Positions 53,274 to 62,240 of a DNA stretch of 64,000 nt are shown here, piece after piece; within the stretch, counting starts at the first letter, position 1; each line of letters starts with the position of its first letter. A program made the translations under genes and the position numbers. The notes beneath the pieces were generated by a model. It was not told the DNA's origin. It saw only the letters and a list, made by a program, of their open reading frames with translations, and did not search any database. This DNA comes from Sporosarcina sp. Te-1 (GTDB lineage Bacteria > Bacillota > Bacilli > Bacillales_A > Planococcaceae), in NCBI RefSeq assembly GCF_017498505.1, contig NZ_CP071798.1:1819501-1883500 (forward strand). Reading direction: 5' to 3'.

Positions 53274-53792
53274 TTAATCCAACAGATATTTCATCACCTG
53301 ATCGAAATATGAATCGACAGGACGGGACGTATCCACAATTAAATGTATTCCTAAAGGACGTTTACTCTCACGGATCGTTCGGTAATAAGCCTCTTCCGAC
53401 TCCGCTTGGGCGATTTGGCTGACCATCCTTTCCCTGCTTCTCAGTCTCCTGTTAACTTCTGTAAAATCTTGAAGTTGGCATTCAATAAATTTATACACGG
53501 TTTGATGCTTTTTCGTTAAATAGATCCCCTTTTCAATGATTTCGTCATATAGGCATGGGCTATCAAAGATGACATCCTGGCCTTGCGACAAATGGAAATC
53601 AATCAAAGACCAATCGATCGCATAGGCAATGGAGCCGGCCTGTTTTCCATCCATCGATTCCCCTTCAAAAGAATTCATCAATGAAGATTTCACAATATCA
53701 TGATCGACAATCACAGCCCCATTTTTTCTCGCAATTTGCCGAGCTAAAGTGGACTTTCCTGAACCTGGAAAACCAGCCATTTGAAGAAACAC
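53274..53792 (-). CDS. P-loop kinase-like protein
   Basis: A 172-residue AAA/zeta-like P-loop protein with Walker A AGFPGSGKST and an adjacent DHD (VIVDHDIVKSSL) similar to small-molecule or RNA kinases; Arg-rich lid RRLRSRERM. The GTG at 53792 is chosen because GAAGGGGTGG lies just upstream; another in-frame start is possible. The substrate is unknown. The terminator at 53841 separates it from the gene upstream. Confidence 0.75.
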   Translation of the reverse strand: MFLQMAGFPGSGKSTLARQIARKNGAVIVDHDIVKSSLMNSFEGESMDGKQAGSIAYAIDWSLIDFHLSQGQDVIFDSPCLYDEIIEKGIYLTKKHQTVYKFIECQLQDFTEVNRRLRSRERMVSQIAQAESEEAYYRTIRESKRPLGIHLIVDTSRPVDSYFDQVMKYLLD

Positions 53793-53840
53793 ATAAACCA
53801 CCCCTTCTCTATCTGCTTCCATTTTAGCGAAAAGATAGAC

Positions 53841-53871
53841 AAAAATCCTGCTCAGGTAATCCTAAGCAGGA
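53841..53871 (-). terminator. Terminator of the gene at 53878
   Basis: TCCTGCT pairs with AGCAGGA and AGG with CCT (one wobble) around a four-base loop, followed by five U residues on the minus strand. Confidence 0.88.
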
Positions 53872-53877
53872 CAGCAT

Positions 53878-54369
53878 CTAACACAAAACAATAACCTGAG
53901 ACGGGGTCGTTTGAGCAGGAATGCTTCTCGTTGTGGCACTATAAACAACGACTAACTCACGGTTGGCGGGATACCTCGTAAACGACTGCCCGTTTTCGAG
54001 AACGATTTTTGTTTGCCGTGACAAATTCAATTTCAAAGTCCCCTTACTGTTCACCAGCTGATCGTCGTAATAGTCGACGTCAACAAATTGATCGGATTGG
54101 TTTTTCGCAACAACGATTGCCTGGTATTGGGGTGGGTAAATAAGAGGTACGGGCAAATCCGCATCATAAAACCCAGTCACCTGGTCCCCTACCTTCACTG
54201 ACACTTGATCCACGAAATACGTACCAGGCTCGATTACTAAATTGACAACTGCTCCATTCCTATTTTGAACTGTAAACATTAGATAGCATCCTGCCATCGA
54301 ATCATTCGGCCCCATGTAAAAATCATTGATTGCCGTCACCCTGCCGCTTGCCGGTTGAAAATTTACCAT
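53878..54369 (-). CDS. Conserved-looking beta-rich protein of unknown function
   Basis: A 163-residue protein with alternating hydrophobic patterns typical of beta strands (GCYLMFTVQNRNGAVVNLVIEPGTYFVDQVSVKVGDQVTGF), so an OB- or SH3-like fold is likely. There is no signal peptide and a single C-terminal cysteine. The ATG follows GGAGGTAGGG. A CATATTCTA box with AC 17 bases upstream resembles a SigK promoter, so it may be made in the mother cell late in sporulation (inference). I cannot name the family. Confidence 0.7.
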   Translation of the reverse strand: MVNFQPASGRVTAINDFYMGPNDSMAGCYLMFTVQNRNGAVVNLVIEPGTYFVDQVSVKVGDQVTGFYDADLPVPLIYPPQYQAIVVAKNQSDQFVDVDYYDDQLVNSKGTLKLNLSRQTKIVLENGQSFTRYPANRELVVVYSATTRSIPAQTTPSQVIVLC

Positions 54370-54404
54370 TTCCCTACCTCCATCACATCAATCATACGCC
54401 TACT

Positions 54405-54432
54405 TAGAATATGCGCCGCTTTGTTTAGGTGT
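54405..54432 (-). promoter_or_regulatory. Possible SigK-type promoter
   Basis: On the minus strand AC (54431-54432), a 17-base spacer and CATATTCTA (54405-54413) fit the SigK pattern AC-N17-CATANNNTA. The box is 36 bases from the start codon of the unknown gene at 53878-54369. Confidence 0.35.
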
Positions 54433-54495
54433 TCGAAGTAACCCAGAAACGGCTCTACTAGCCGAAGTATAACGAACTAGTGAACTCGGCTGAAC

Positions 54496-55100
54496 GCCAG
54501 AATAACCCGGTAATCGCCAGATTATTAATTTAATCTCCAGAATAACCGGATGAATGCTAGTAAACCGGATCTGCCTTCCAAAACATCGAGTTAAATGCCA
54601 AATAACCAGATTGCATGCCAATTTACCGAGTTAATCGCCAAAATAACCGGGCCGCGTGCCAAATCATCAAGTTAAACGCCAAATAACCGGATCGGCATGC
54701 CAAATCCACAAGTATAAACGCCAAATAACCGAATCGACATGCCAAATCATCAAGTATAAACGCCAAATAACCGGATCGGCATGCCAAATCCACAAGTATC
54801 AATGCCAAATAACCAGATCAACATGCCAAATCATCAAGTATAAACGCCAAATAACCGGGCCGTGTGCTAAATCATCAAGTTACACGCCAAATAACCGCTT
54901 CAGCATGCCAAATTATCCTGTTACACGCCAAATAACCGGATCGACATGCCAAATTTTCAAGTTACACGCCAAATAACCGGATCGCCATGCCAAATCATCA
55001 AGTTAAACGCCAGATAAACTCGATGAACGCCAGATTATCGAGTTGAACGCGAGAAAAGCCTGGTGAACACCTAAATAACCGGGCCAACATCTGATAACCC
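54496..55100. repeat. Helically phased ATTTGGC repeat array 2 (minus orientation)
   Basis: About 29 units, each starting GCCAAAT or a variant on the plus strand (ATTTGGC on the minus strand), at steps of 20 or 21 bases from 54496 to 55070, with a degenerate unit near 55090. Between 54658 and 54866 two unit types alternate regularly, GCCAAATAACCGGATCG and GCCAAATCATCAAGTA, giving a 42-base higher-order repeat. The edges degenerate (GCCAG, GCTAG, TCCA). Open frames across the array exist only because 42 is a multiple of three. There is no gene. Confidence 0.92.
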
Positions 55101-55119
55101 ATCTACATATTCAACAGAC

Positions 55120-55153
55120 AAAAAACCGCCCCGACTAATCATGTCAGGACGGT
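55120..55153 (-). terminator. Terminator of nupC
   Basis: ACCGTCCTGAC pairs with GTCGGGGCGGT (two wobble pairs) around a seven-base loop, followed by six U residues on the minus strand, seven bases after the stop codon. Confidence 0.9.
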
Positions 55154-55160
55154 ACAATTA

Positions 55161-56390
55161 TTACATAAACATTCCGGCTATGGTACCGCTCATCAAGTTG
55201 GCAAGCGTTCCTGCCAAGACCGCTTTCATGCCAAGCTTTGCGACAACGCCGCGTTGATTTTCCGCAAACGCAGTCATGCTGGCAATCAAGATTCCAAGAG
55301 AACCGACATTAGCAAAGCCGCACAATGCAAATGTCATGATGGCAACCGTCTTGTCAGACAATGATTCAATCAAAGGCTGGAATGATGTAAAGGCCACCAT
55401 TTCATTCAAAACTACCTTTTGGCCAAGCAAGTTGCCTGCCGTCAAGGCTTCCGACCAAGGAACTCCCATTACAAATGCAAGCGGGGAGAAAATATAGCCA
55501 AAAATCTGTTGGAGCGACAGTTTCGGATAGCCAAACCATCCACCGATGCCTCCCAGTAAACCATTTAACAACGCCATGATCGAAATAAAAGCAATGAGCA
55601 TAGCAATGATAAGACCTGCCATTTTCAAGCCTTCCATGGCTCCTCTGGTAATCGCGTCAATTACACTCGGTTTTACCTCATCGCCACCAGCCGGCTTGGA
55701 CTCCTTCGTCTCCACAACATTCAACGGCACTTCCGTTTCCGGTATCAAAATTTTTGCAAACACGAGTCCGGCCGGAGCGGCCATGAAACTGGCGGCGAGC
55801 AAATAATTGATTGGAATGCCCAGCGCGGCGTAGGCAAGGAGTGTCCCCCCTGCAACCGAGGCCAATCCGCCAGTCATGACGGCGAAAATTTCTGATCGCG
55901 TCAATGTTTTAATATACGGTTTGATAATGACCGGCGCTTCTTGAACCCCTAAAAAGATATTTGAAGCAGCCGTCAGCGATTCAGCCTTGCTTGTCCCAAG
56001 AAGTTTTGAAAGTCCTCCTCCAATGACACGTACGAATAGCTGCATAATTCCGAAATGATACAGTACAGAAATAAGTGCGGTTACAAATATCGCCATTGCG
56101 GCAACTCGGACTCCGAAAATGAATCCTGTAGGCTGCGATGCATCCGCTAATCCACCAAAAACGAACGTCAATCCTTCGTTCCCATAATGGATTATATTCC
56201 GGACCCCTTCCGATATTTTTTCGAGCGCCATTCGACCCCCTGCGGATTTAAGCACAATATAACCGAACAGAATTTGCAGAACAACACCAATACCGACAAC
56301 TCGGTAGTTAATCCTCTTTTTATTTTCAGATAACAGAAATGCAATCGCCAAGATAACAAAGCAACCTAACAATCCAAGCAGTATATTCAT
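55161..56390 (-). CDS. nupC: NupC-type concentrative nucleoside transporter
   Basis: A 409-residue CNT-family permease with family stretches GVQEAPVIIKPYIKTLTRSE, MTGGLASVAGGTLLAYAALGIP and CGFANVGSLGILIASM. It imports nucleosides with protons or sodium. An operator TGTAATCGGTTACA lies 43 bases upstream and is identical to the one before the ribokinase gene, linking nupC to the LacI-type regulon. It is divergent from that regulator gene and has a strong terminator. Confidence 0.92.
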   Translation of the reverse strand: MNILLGLLGCFVILAIAFLLSENKKRINYRVVGIGVVLQILFGYIVLKSAGGRMALEKISEGVRNIIHYGNEGLTFVFGGLADASQPTGFIFGVRVAAMAIFVTALISVLYHFGIMQLFVRVIGGGLSKLLGTSKAESLTAASNIFLGVQEAPVIIKPYIKTLTRSEIFAVMTGGLASVAGGTLLAYAALGIPINYLLAASFMAAPAGLVFAKILIPETEVPLNVVETKESKPAGGDEVKPSVIDAITRGAMEGLKMAGLIIAMLIAFISIMALLNGLLGGIGGWFGYPKLSLQQIFGYIFSPLAFVMGVPWSEALTAGNLLGQKVVLNEMVAFTSFQPLIESLSDKTVAIMTFALCGFANVGSLGILIASMTAFAENQRGVVAKLGMKAVLAGTLANLMSGTIAGMFM

Positions 56391-56432
56391 AGTCCACTCC
56401 CCTACTCCAAACTAAACTCTTTCACACTATTG

Positions 56433-56446
56433 TGTAATCGGTTACA
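56433..56446. promoter_or_regulatory. LacI-type operator upstream of nupC
   Basis: TGTAATCGGTTACA, a CG-centred palindrome typical of LacI-family regulators. The reverse-complement sequence occurs at 62012-62025 in front of the ribokinase gene, at almost the same distance from the start codon. Confidence 0.85.
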
Positions 56447-56531
56447 TGTAATTTACCACATCATTTTGCGGCCTGTCAATGTGATATTACAAGTCTTCCA
56501 TTGACCAAAACATGGATTCTTGTTATGGTGA

Positions 56532-56545
56532 TGTAAACGATATCA
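56532..56545. promoter_or_regulatory. Candidate cre site for CcpA
   Basis: TGTAAACGATATCA fits the Bacillus cre consensus (TGNAANCGNWNNCA) and lies 16 bases before the regulator start. It suggests carbon catabolite control of the nucleoside regulon, or a variant operator of the regulator itself. Confidence 0.6.
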
Positions 56546-56560
56546 CAATTGAGGTGCATT

Positions 56561-57550
56561 ATGGCTACAATCAAAGACGTAAGCAAACTAGCAGGCGTTT
56601 CTGTGGCGACCGTCTCCCGTTTTCTGAACAAGAACGGTTATGTAAGTAAAGAAGCGGCGCAAGCAATTACAGAGGTAATCGAAAAATTGAATTACCGGCC
56701 CAATAATATCGCCAGGAGCTTGGCAGGAAAGAAAACAGCGACTGTTGCCCTTATGGTGCCTGATATATTAAACCCTTTCTTCCCTGAAATCGCACGTGCG
56801 GTGGAGGATGCAGCACATGAAATCGGTTACACAGTTATGCTCTGCAATACGGATAATGATGCAGACAAAGAAGCAAAATATATTGAGACACTCATCCAGA
56901 AGCAGATTGACGGCCTCATCATCTCTTCCTATACAATAAAACCGGAGCAAGTGGTCAACCTGCAGAAGCATTCTATTCCAGTCGTATTGATGGATAATGC
57001 ATTTCCTGGACAGGATATCGTTTCACTTCTCTCTGACAACCGAGGTGGCGGTAGACTAGCGACGCAGCATCTTATCGCGTCAGGATGCCGGAAAATCGGA
57101 CATATTTGCGGCCCGATGCATATTACGTCCTCTCGGGAACGGACATTAGGATATGAGGAAGCTTACAAACAAACAGGACAATTCATGCCAAGCCTGATCA
57201 CTTACAGTGATTTCACAGTGAAAGGCGGCTACGATTCCATGATCGGCCTGCTCGATTCCCATCCCGACCTTGATGGTGTCTTCGCCAGCAATGACTTAAT
57301 GGCTGCCGGTGCTGTCAAAGCTTTGATTGAACGAGGCATCAACGTGCCAGCTGATGTAAAAGTCATCGGTTTTGATGGAATTCACATGGAAATGATGGTG
57401 CCGGAGCTGTCCACGATTGCTCAGCCGATCTATGAAATCGGAAAGACTGCAATGAACTACGTCGTCGCGTTGATCAACCAAGAGCCCATCGACAAGAAAA
57501 GCAGACTGTTTGCTGTCGAACTGATTGAAAAACAATCAACAAAAAGGTGA
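56561..57550 (+). CDS. LacI family regulator of nucleoside/ribose utilisation
   Basis: A 329-residue LacI protein: helix-turn-helix TIKDVSKLAGVSVATVSRFLNKNG, hinge NYRPNNIARSLAGKKT, then a periplasmic-binding-type core. The ATG at 56561 follows GAGGTG. It sits between nupC (divergent) and the permease/hydrolase/kinase cluster (convergent). CG-centred operators precede nupC and the ribokinase gene. It most resembles RbsR-type regulators, with ribose or a nucleoside as probable inducer. Confidence 0.9.
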   Translation: MATIKDVSKLAGVSVATVSRFLNKNGYVSKEAAQAITEVIEKLNYRPNNIARSLAGKKTATVALMVPDILNPFFPEIARAVEDAAHEIGYTVMLCNTDNDADKEAKYIETLIQKQIDGLIISSYTIKPEQVVNLQKHSIPVVLMDNAFPGQDIVSLLSDNRGGGRLATQHLIASGCRKIGHICGPMHITSSRERTLGYEEAYKQTGQFMPSLITYSDFTVKGGYDSMIGLLDSHPDLDGVFASNDLMAAGAVKALIERGINVPADVKVIGFDGIHMEMMVPELSTIAQPIYEIGKTAMNYVVALINQEPIDKKSRLFAVELIEKQSTKR

Positions 57551-57580
57551 GTTCCCAGTATATGGAACCCACCCTTTTTT
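57546..57580. terminator. Bidirectional terminator between the LacI gene and the permease gene
   Basis: GGTGAGTTCC pairs with GGAACCCACC (one mismatch) and is followed by six T residues on the plus strand; the A run before it gives a U tract on the minus strand. Confidence 0.85.
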
Positions 57581-58865
57581 ATCCTACTACCTTATTCTTT
57601 TGAGATGCTATTTCCATCAGAAGTGAGATGAGGACACCGACCAGAAGTCCATTGCTAATAATCGGCTGCATTAAAACTGGGAATGTACTGAATGCTGCCG
57701 GTGAAATCGTCATGACACTTAATCCGACAAGGACTGGCAAGGTCAGCCGGTATAAGGATATCCTTTCTAACGGCAACTGGCGGATATTTTTTACCGCATT
57801 GCCAAACAACTGCAAATAGGCGACAAACAGGACGGCATCTCCAATGCTCATCGGCATTAAGGAGAAGAACGAACCGAGCATAGGCACAAGGCCCATCACA
57901 ATGAAAAGCAATCCTCCTAGAATGAAGGGCAGCCGCTGGTAGATTCTTGTGCTTTCCAAAAAGCCGATTGATGATGTATAGGGTCCATACGGTATGAGGC
58001 CGAACAGCCCTGCGATGATCGTATTCAAACCTGTCAGCATGAAAGCACGCCGATATTGGGCATCTGTCGTCTTCTTCTTGAACAATTTCTCGATTGTCGT
58101 AATAGCTACTAATGAATTAGCCATATTGATTAATCCTGCGAGAAAAGCAGTCAGGACAATACCGATATCCATTCGGAAGTGTCCCCATGGCAAAAACGAG
58201 AACAGCATGGACGAGTCGCTGCTCACTTGCACACTTGTCTTAATTAGGAGGCTATAACCGATCCATCCAACGATCATCCCGATCAAGATCGAATAATTCC
58301 CCAGTTTGCCGAACCCTTTCACCGCCAGAACTAGTACGAGGAGCACAATGCCGATCGACAGCATGGCGACAGTCGCATCAATCTGCCCTTCCTCGTTAAT
58401 TCCAAGCATTCCTTTGAAGAACACTATGATCAGCTGGCAAGACAATAAAAACAGGTAGACCGTCAAGACGACGGGATTGAAGAGCTTCTTCAAGGTGCTG
58501 GCAAATCCGAACGCACCGAGAAGAATCGTCATCAGTCCCGCGAGGACAATACCAAGCGCAAGACTGCCGCCAACCTCGGCATAACTGAGCCCGACGGCAG
58601 GCGCAGATGCACATAGGCTGAGCACCAGCCCCCACCATACGCCTCCATGCCCTTCCATGAGCGGATACTTGTGGCCGAAAACTGCCTGCAGTATGCTCGC
58701 TGCTCCTGTAACGATGAAGGACGTCCGGATAATGCCCGCAACTTCCAGGTCGGGCAACTCAAAAGCAGCACCTACCGATAACGGAACGACAACCGTATTG
58801 GCAAACATGAAAAACAGCCATTGCACGCCAGCGAGTGACATAGCAGGCTTCGATAAAGCGTTCAT
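57579..58865 (-). CDS. NCS2 family nucleobase permease
   Basis: A 428-residue nucleobase:cation symporter-2 protein with about fourteen helices and the UraA/PbuX-type stretches GHGGVWWGLVLS and LINMANSLVAITTIE (a variant of the NxxxxxTExxG region). It carries uracil, xanthine or uric acid. It follows a nucleoside hydrolase gene across a 12-bp hairpin, so it could export or import the freed base. It is the last gene of the operon that starts with the ribokinase gene. Confidence 0.85.
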   Translation of the reverse strand: MNALSKPAMSLAGVQWLFFMFANTVVVPLSVGAAFELPDLEVAGIIRTSFIVTGAASILQAVFGHKYPLMEGHGGVWWGLVLSLCASAPAVGLSYAEVGGSLALGIVLAGLMTILLGAFGFASTLKKLFNPVVLTVYLFLLSCQLIIVFFKGMLGINEEGQIDATVAMLSIGIVLLVLVLAVKGFGKLGNYSILIGMIVGWIGYSLLIKTSVQVSSDSSMLFSFLPWGHFRMDIGIVLTAFLAGLINMANSLVAITTIEKLFKKKTTDAQYRRAFMLTGLNTIIAGLFGLIPYGPYTSSIGFLESTRIYQRLPFILGGLLFIVMGLVPMLGSFFSLMPMSIGDAVLFVAYLQLFGNAVKNIRQLPLERISLYRLTLPVLVGLSVMTISPAAFSTFPVLMQPIISNGLLVGVLISLLMEIASQKNKVVG

Positions 58866-58889
58866 CCAGTTTCCTTCTTTCTAAACGGG

Positions 58890-58920
58890 GAAGAGTCTGA
58901 CACATTACGTCAGACTCTTC
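58890..58920 (-). other. Strong intercistronic hairpin between hydrolase and permease genes
   Basis: GAAGAGTCTGAC pairs perfectly over 12 bases with GTCAGACTCTTC around a seven-base loop. There is no U tract on the minus strand, so it is more likely an RNA-stability or processing element than a terminator. Confidence 0.75.
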
Positions 58921-58929
58921 TTCCATGGC

Positions 58930-59850
58930 TTATCTCCCTAATGTCTCAACTAATGTCTCAATAAAACGCTCCCGGTCCACTTCCAAGCAGACGTTCACAT
59001 TCGGTTCTTTCTTCGTCCAGCCTTTGAAATCGCAGACTGTCTGTCCATCACATAAGTCGCTGTTCGTTTCCACATCGACGAAGTACGGTTCTGTGCGGAC
59101 GAGGGACCTATCGAGTGCGACCCCTACAGCAAGCGGATCATGCATCGCACAGGCACGTTTCCCCGTCAATTCAAAGTAACGGTTTATGTAATGGACCGTT
59201 GATTCCTGTACAAAATCACGCACAGCACCCGCATCCATGCGGTCAATATCCGCCTCCGTCAACAGGGTATGCCGCGTCACATCCAAACCGACAAGCGTAA
59301 TCGGGATGCCGGCATGGAGAACAATCTTCGCTGCCTCCGGATCAATATAAATGTTGTATTCCGCGGTTGGTGTAATATTGCCAGGCGAATTGACCGCGCC
59401 GCCCATAATGACAAGCTCTTTTACCCATTCTTTCAATCGAGGCTCTTTACGGATCGCAAGCGCCATATTGGTCATAGGCGCCAGCAAAATAATCACCAGC
59501 TCGCCTTTGTATTTTTCCGCCTGTTCGATAATGAAATCAGGAGCAAAGCCTTCTTCATTCACTGCTACTTCCATCTCTTTCAACGCGCCGCCGATCCCGT
59601 CATTCCCATGGACGCTCACTTCGAAATGTGGATCTCTCAGCAATGGTCGGTTTGCGCCTTTCACGATTGCAATATCTTCCCTGCCAAGCAGCTTCATCAC
59701 CTTTGTCGTATTGATAGTCGCTTGCTCAAGGGATGTATTGCCGTTGACTGTCGTAATGCCGAGGATGTCAGCTTGTCCACTTTTGGCAGCCAAGCAAATG
59801 CCGATTGCATCGTCTATTCCTGTATCCACATCAATAATCACTTTTTTCAT
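58930..59850 (-). CDS. Ribonucleoside hydrolase (IUNH family)
   Basis: A 306-residue inosine-uridine-preferring nucleoside hydrolase with the calcium-site motif D7-x-D9-x3-D13-D14 (IDVDTGIDDA), HGNDGIGG and MHDPLAVGVALD. It splits nucleosides to base and ribose. The genes around it supply the ribokinase, a base permease and, through the shared operator, NupC. It overlaps the M20 gene upstream by four bases. Confidence 0.92.
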   Translation of the reverse strand: MKKVIIDVDTGIDDAIGICLAAKSGQADILGITTVNGNTSLEQATINTTKVMKLLGREDIAIVKGANRPLLRDPHFEVSVHGNDGIGGALKEMEVAVNEEGFAPDFIIEQAEKYKGELVIILLAPMTNMALAIRKEPRLKEWVKELVIMGGAVNSPGNITPTAEYNIYIDPEAAKIVLHAGIPITLVGLDVTRHTLLTEADIDRMDAGAVRDFVQESTVHYINRYFELTGKRACAMHDPLAVGVALDRSLVRTEPYFVDVETNSDLCDGQTVCDFKGWTKKEPNVNVCLEVDRERFIETLVETLGR

Positions 59851-61052
59851 GCTTTCATTCCCCCTATCTTGTCCGATTCAAGTAATGTCGTAATGCACTC
59901 CACTGCGGTCGCCACCCCGTATTTAAGCGCATCGAGATTTACATGATATTTAGCGTTATGCCATGGAAAATTCTCTTTCTCCGTCGATCCAGTGCCCCAA
60001 TACATGAAGACAGACGGAACGTGGTTTGCGACAATTGAAAAATCATCCCCACTCATATACGGATGTTCCACTTCCACGACTTTATCCTTACCAAAAGCCG
60101 TCCGGATCGCATGGGAGACAATGTCTGTCAAATCGGGATCGTTCCAGCATGCCGGATAGCCCCGGCTGTACTTGTACTCATACGAGCCGCCCCAAAAAGA
60201 CGTCACCGACTGCAACAATGCTTCGATCTGCTGCTCTATACGATCTTGCGTTTCCGTCTTGATGGTCCGGACAGTTCCGGATATATCCACGCGGTCACAC
60301 ATGACATTCGAGGTGAAACCGCCATTCACTGTCCCAAACGTGATAACCGCGGGATCAAGAGGCGATGTTTGCCGGGATACGATGTTCTGGGTACCCGCAA
60401 TGAATTGGCCCGCCATTGCAATGGCATCTATCCCTTGGTGCGGCGCTGCTGCATGACCGCCTTTTCCAATCAGTGAAATATACACTCTGTCTGTATTCGC
60501 AAGCATATACCCCTTTTTCATCTCAAACTTTCCTGGTTCCAGAAACGGATTGGTATGTAGACAGATGGCCGCATCCACCTTCGGATTTCCCAAGATTCCT
60601 TCCTCTATCATCGGCTTTGCTCCGCCCGGCTGCACTTCCTCCGATGGCTGGAACATGACTTTCACAGTCCCTTTCCAGTCAGCTTTTCGCTCCTTTAGTA
60701 TAGCTAGAAGACCGAGTCCGATTGTCGTATGCGCATCATGGCCACATGCATGCATGACGCCAGACCGGGTCGATCCATAGTCAAGTCCTGTCTGTTCATC
60801 GATCGGAAGCGCGTCGATATCACAACGGATCAGAATGGTCTTTCCGGGCTCCACTCCGCTTAATTCTGCACAAACCCCTGTCTTCGCCATTTTCTTGTAT
60901 GGGATATTGTGGCGTTCTAATTCTTTAATAATAAATGCTTGCGTTTCGTATTCTTCTTTACTTAACTCGGGATGCTGATGCAAAAATATATACGTGTCCT
61001 TTAAATATGATTCCAAATTTTCTTCGATATATGGCAATGAAATATGCTCCAT
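59847..61052 (-). CDS. M20 family amidohydrolase in the nucleoside operon
   Basis: A 401-residue M20D hydrolase with FLHQHPELSKEEYETQ, HACGHDAHTTIGLG, FQPSEEVQPGGAKP and MSGDDFSIVAN. It resembles aminoacylases/hippurate hydrolases. The ATG has GGAGG eight bases upstream and lies 18 bases after the ribokinase stop. Its place in a nucleoside operon is unexpected. It may cleave an acylated base or nucleoside derivative, or a carbamoyl product of base breakdown (inference); the family rarely acts on nucleosides. Confidence 0.83.
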   Translation of the reverse strand: MEHISLPYIEENLESYLKDTYIFLHQHPELSKEEYETQAFIIKELERHNIPYKKMAKTGVCAELSGVEPGKTILIRCDIDALPIDEQTGLDYGSTRSGVMHACGHDAHTTIGLGLLAILKERKADWKGTVKVMFQPSEEVQPGGAKPMIEEGILGNPKVDAAICLHTNPFLEPGKFEMKKGYMLANTDRVYISLIGKGGHAAAPHQGIDAIAMAGQFIAGTQNIVSRQTSPLDPAVITFGTVNGGFTSNVMCDRVDISGTVRTIKTETQDRIEQQIEALLQSVTSFWGGSYEYKYSRGYPACWNDPDLTDIVSHAIRTAFGKDKVVEVEHPYMSGDDFSIVANHVPSVFMYWGTGSTEKENFPWHNAKYHVNLDALKYGVATAVECITTLLESDKIGGMKA

Positions 61053-61070
61053 CCTGCTGACCTCCTGTTC

Positions 61071-61970
61071 CTACAATTCATCCAAGAAAGGCATTCCTTC
61101 CTGGGCACCGAATTTCGTTACCGCCTTTGCTGATACGTTGACTGCAAATGAAACCAAATCAGTGATCGGCCAGCTATTCGTCAGGCCAACTGCAAGCGCT
61201 CCGTTGAATGAATCTCCTGCTCCGGTTGTATCCACTACTTCGACTTTTGGCGGCAGTATCATTTTCAATATACCGTCCTCCAAATAGGCGCATCCTTCCT
61301 CACCGAGCGTGACGAGAAGGGTTTGATTGTAAGCCGATTGCCATTTCCCCATTAATATCTTCAATTGATCACGAGAGGAGAAAGCATGGCCTGCCATCGC
61401 TTCGAACTCTGTTTCATTCGGTGTCATGTAATCAACCAATTCAAGCAATTCAATAGGCAAATTTTGTGCGGGAGCTGGATTTAAAATGGTCGTCACGCCA
61501 TGCTGTTTCGCCAATTTCAAAACATGAGCAACCATGGGAAGCGGGATTTCCAACTGTGTCACAAGAACATCCGCATTCGCAATCGCCTGCTCGATCCGTC
61601 CATCAACCTGATCGGGAGTCACCGCAAAATTCGCGCCAGGCACAACCGTAATACAATTGTCGTGTTCTACAGAATAGATATTTGCAATGCCGGTCTGCAC
61701 TCCGTCAACCGTCTTTACAAACTCCGTGCCTACGCCATTTGCTTTCAGTTGCGCCAGAAGACTACGGCCGAACTCATCGTTCCCGACTGCTCCGACCATT
61801 TGGACATCACCGCCAAGCCGTGCCATGGCAACTGCCTGATTGGCCCCTTTTCCTCCGGGCAAATACGTGACCCGCTCGCCTAATATCGTTTCTCCCATTT
61901 TCGGGAGCCGTCCCGCAGAAATGACGATATCCATATTAATGCTGCCAACCACAACTATTTTCTTTTCCAC
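61071..61970 (-). CDS. rbsK: Ribokinase (PfkB family)
   Basis: A 299-residue PfkB kinase starting VVVGSINMDIVISAGRLPKMGETILG, with YLPGGKGANQAVAMARLGG and the catalytic-site motif DTTGAGDSFNGALAVGL. The GTG at 61970 is used because AGGTGA lies just upstream; a TTG 39 bases earlier would place the operator in the coding region. It phosphorylates ribose freed by the nucleoside hydrolase encoded two genes downstream. An operator lies 42 bases upstream. Confidence 0.9.
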   Translation of the reverse strand: MEKKIVVVGSINMDIVISAGRLPKMGETILGERVTYLPGGKGANQAVAMARLGGDVQMVGAVGNDEFGRSLLAQLKANGVGTEFVKTVDGVQTGIANIYSVEHDNCITVVPGANFAVTPDQVDGRIEQAIANADVLVTQLEIPLPMVAHVLKLAKQHGVTTILNPAPAQNLPIELLELVDYMTPNETEFEAMAGHAFSSRDQLKILMGKWQSAYNQTLLVTLGEEGCAYLEDGILKMILPPKVEVVDTTGAGDSFNGALAVGLTNSWPITDLVSFAVNVSAKAVTKFGAQEGMPFLDEL

Positions 61971-62011
61971 CCTATCACCTATTTCGTCCGTCATTCGGAA
62001 AATCAACAATG

Positions 62012-62025
62012 TGTAACCGATTACA
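62012..62025. promoter_or_regulatory. LacI-type operator upstream of the ribokinase operon
   Basis: TGTAACCGATTACA is the exact reverse complement of the operator upstream of nupC. Extended by two bases on each side it remains palindromic (TGTGTAACCGATTACACA). Confidence 0.88.
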
Positions 62026-62240
62026 CATTAAGAATACCATATGCATAACTACCTTCGCAAATTGAATTCTGTATTTCTGGGTAATGTAAAACATAAGGGA
62101 TTTGTGTGCAATAAAACATCGGGACACACAACTTGTTGCTTAAAGAACATCCACTGTCATTGCTTTCAACCGATTCGGTCTCTTGAATCAACTACAATGG
62201 ACAACAATCAGAAAAAATGTTTGGTTGTAGGAGGGAAATC

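Noticed and set aside
54656..54976. 106-codon open frame on the plus strand and several minus-strand frames across repeat array 2
   Set aside because: They follow from the 42-bp (14-codon) period of the array, have no ribosome binding site, and break where the step changes to 20 bases.
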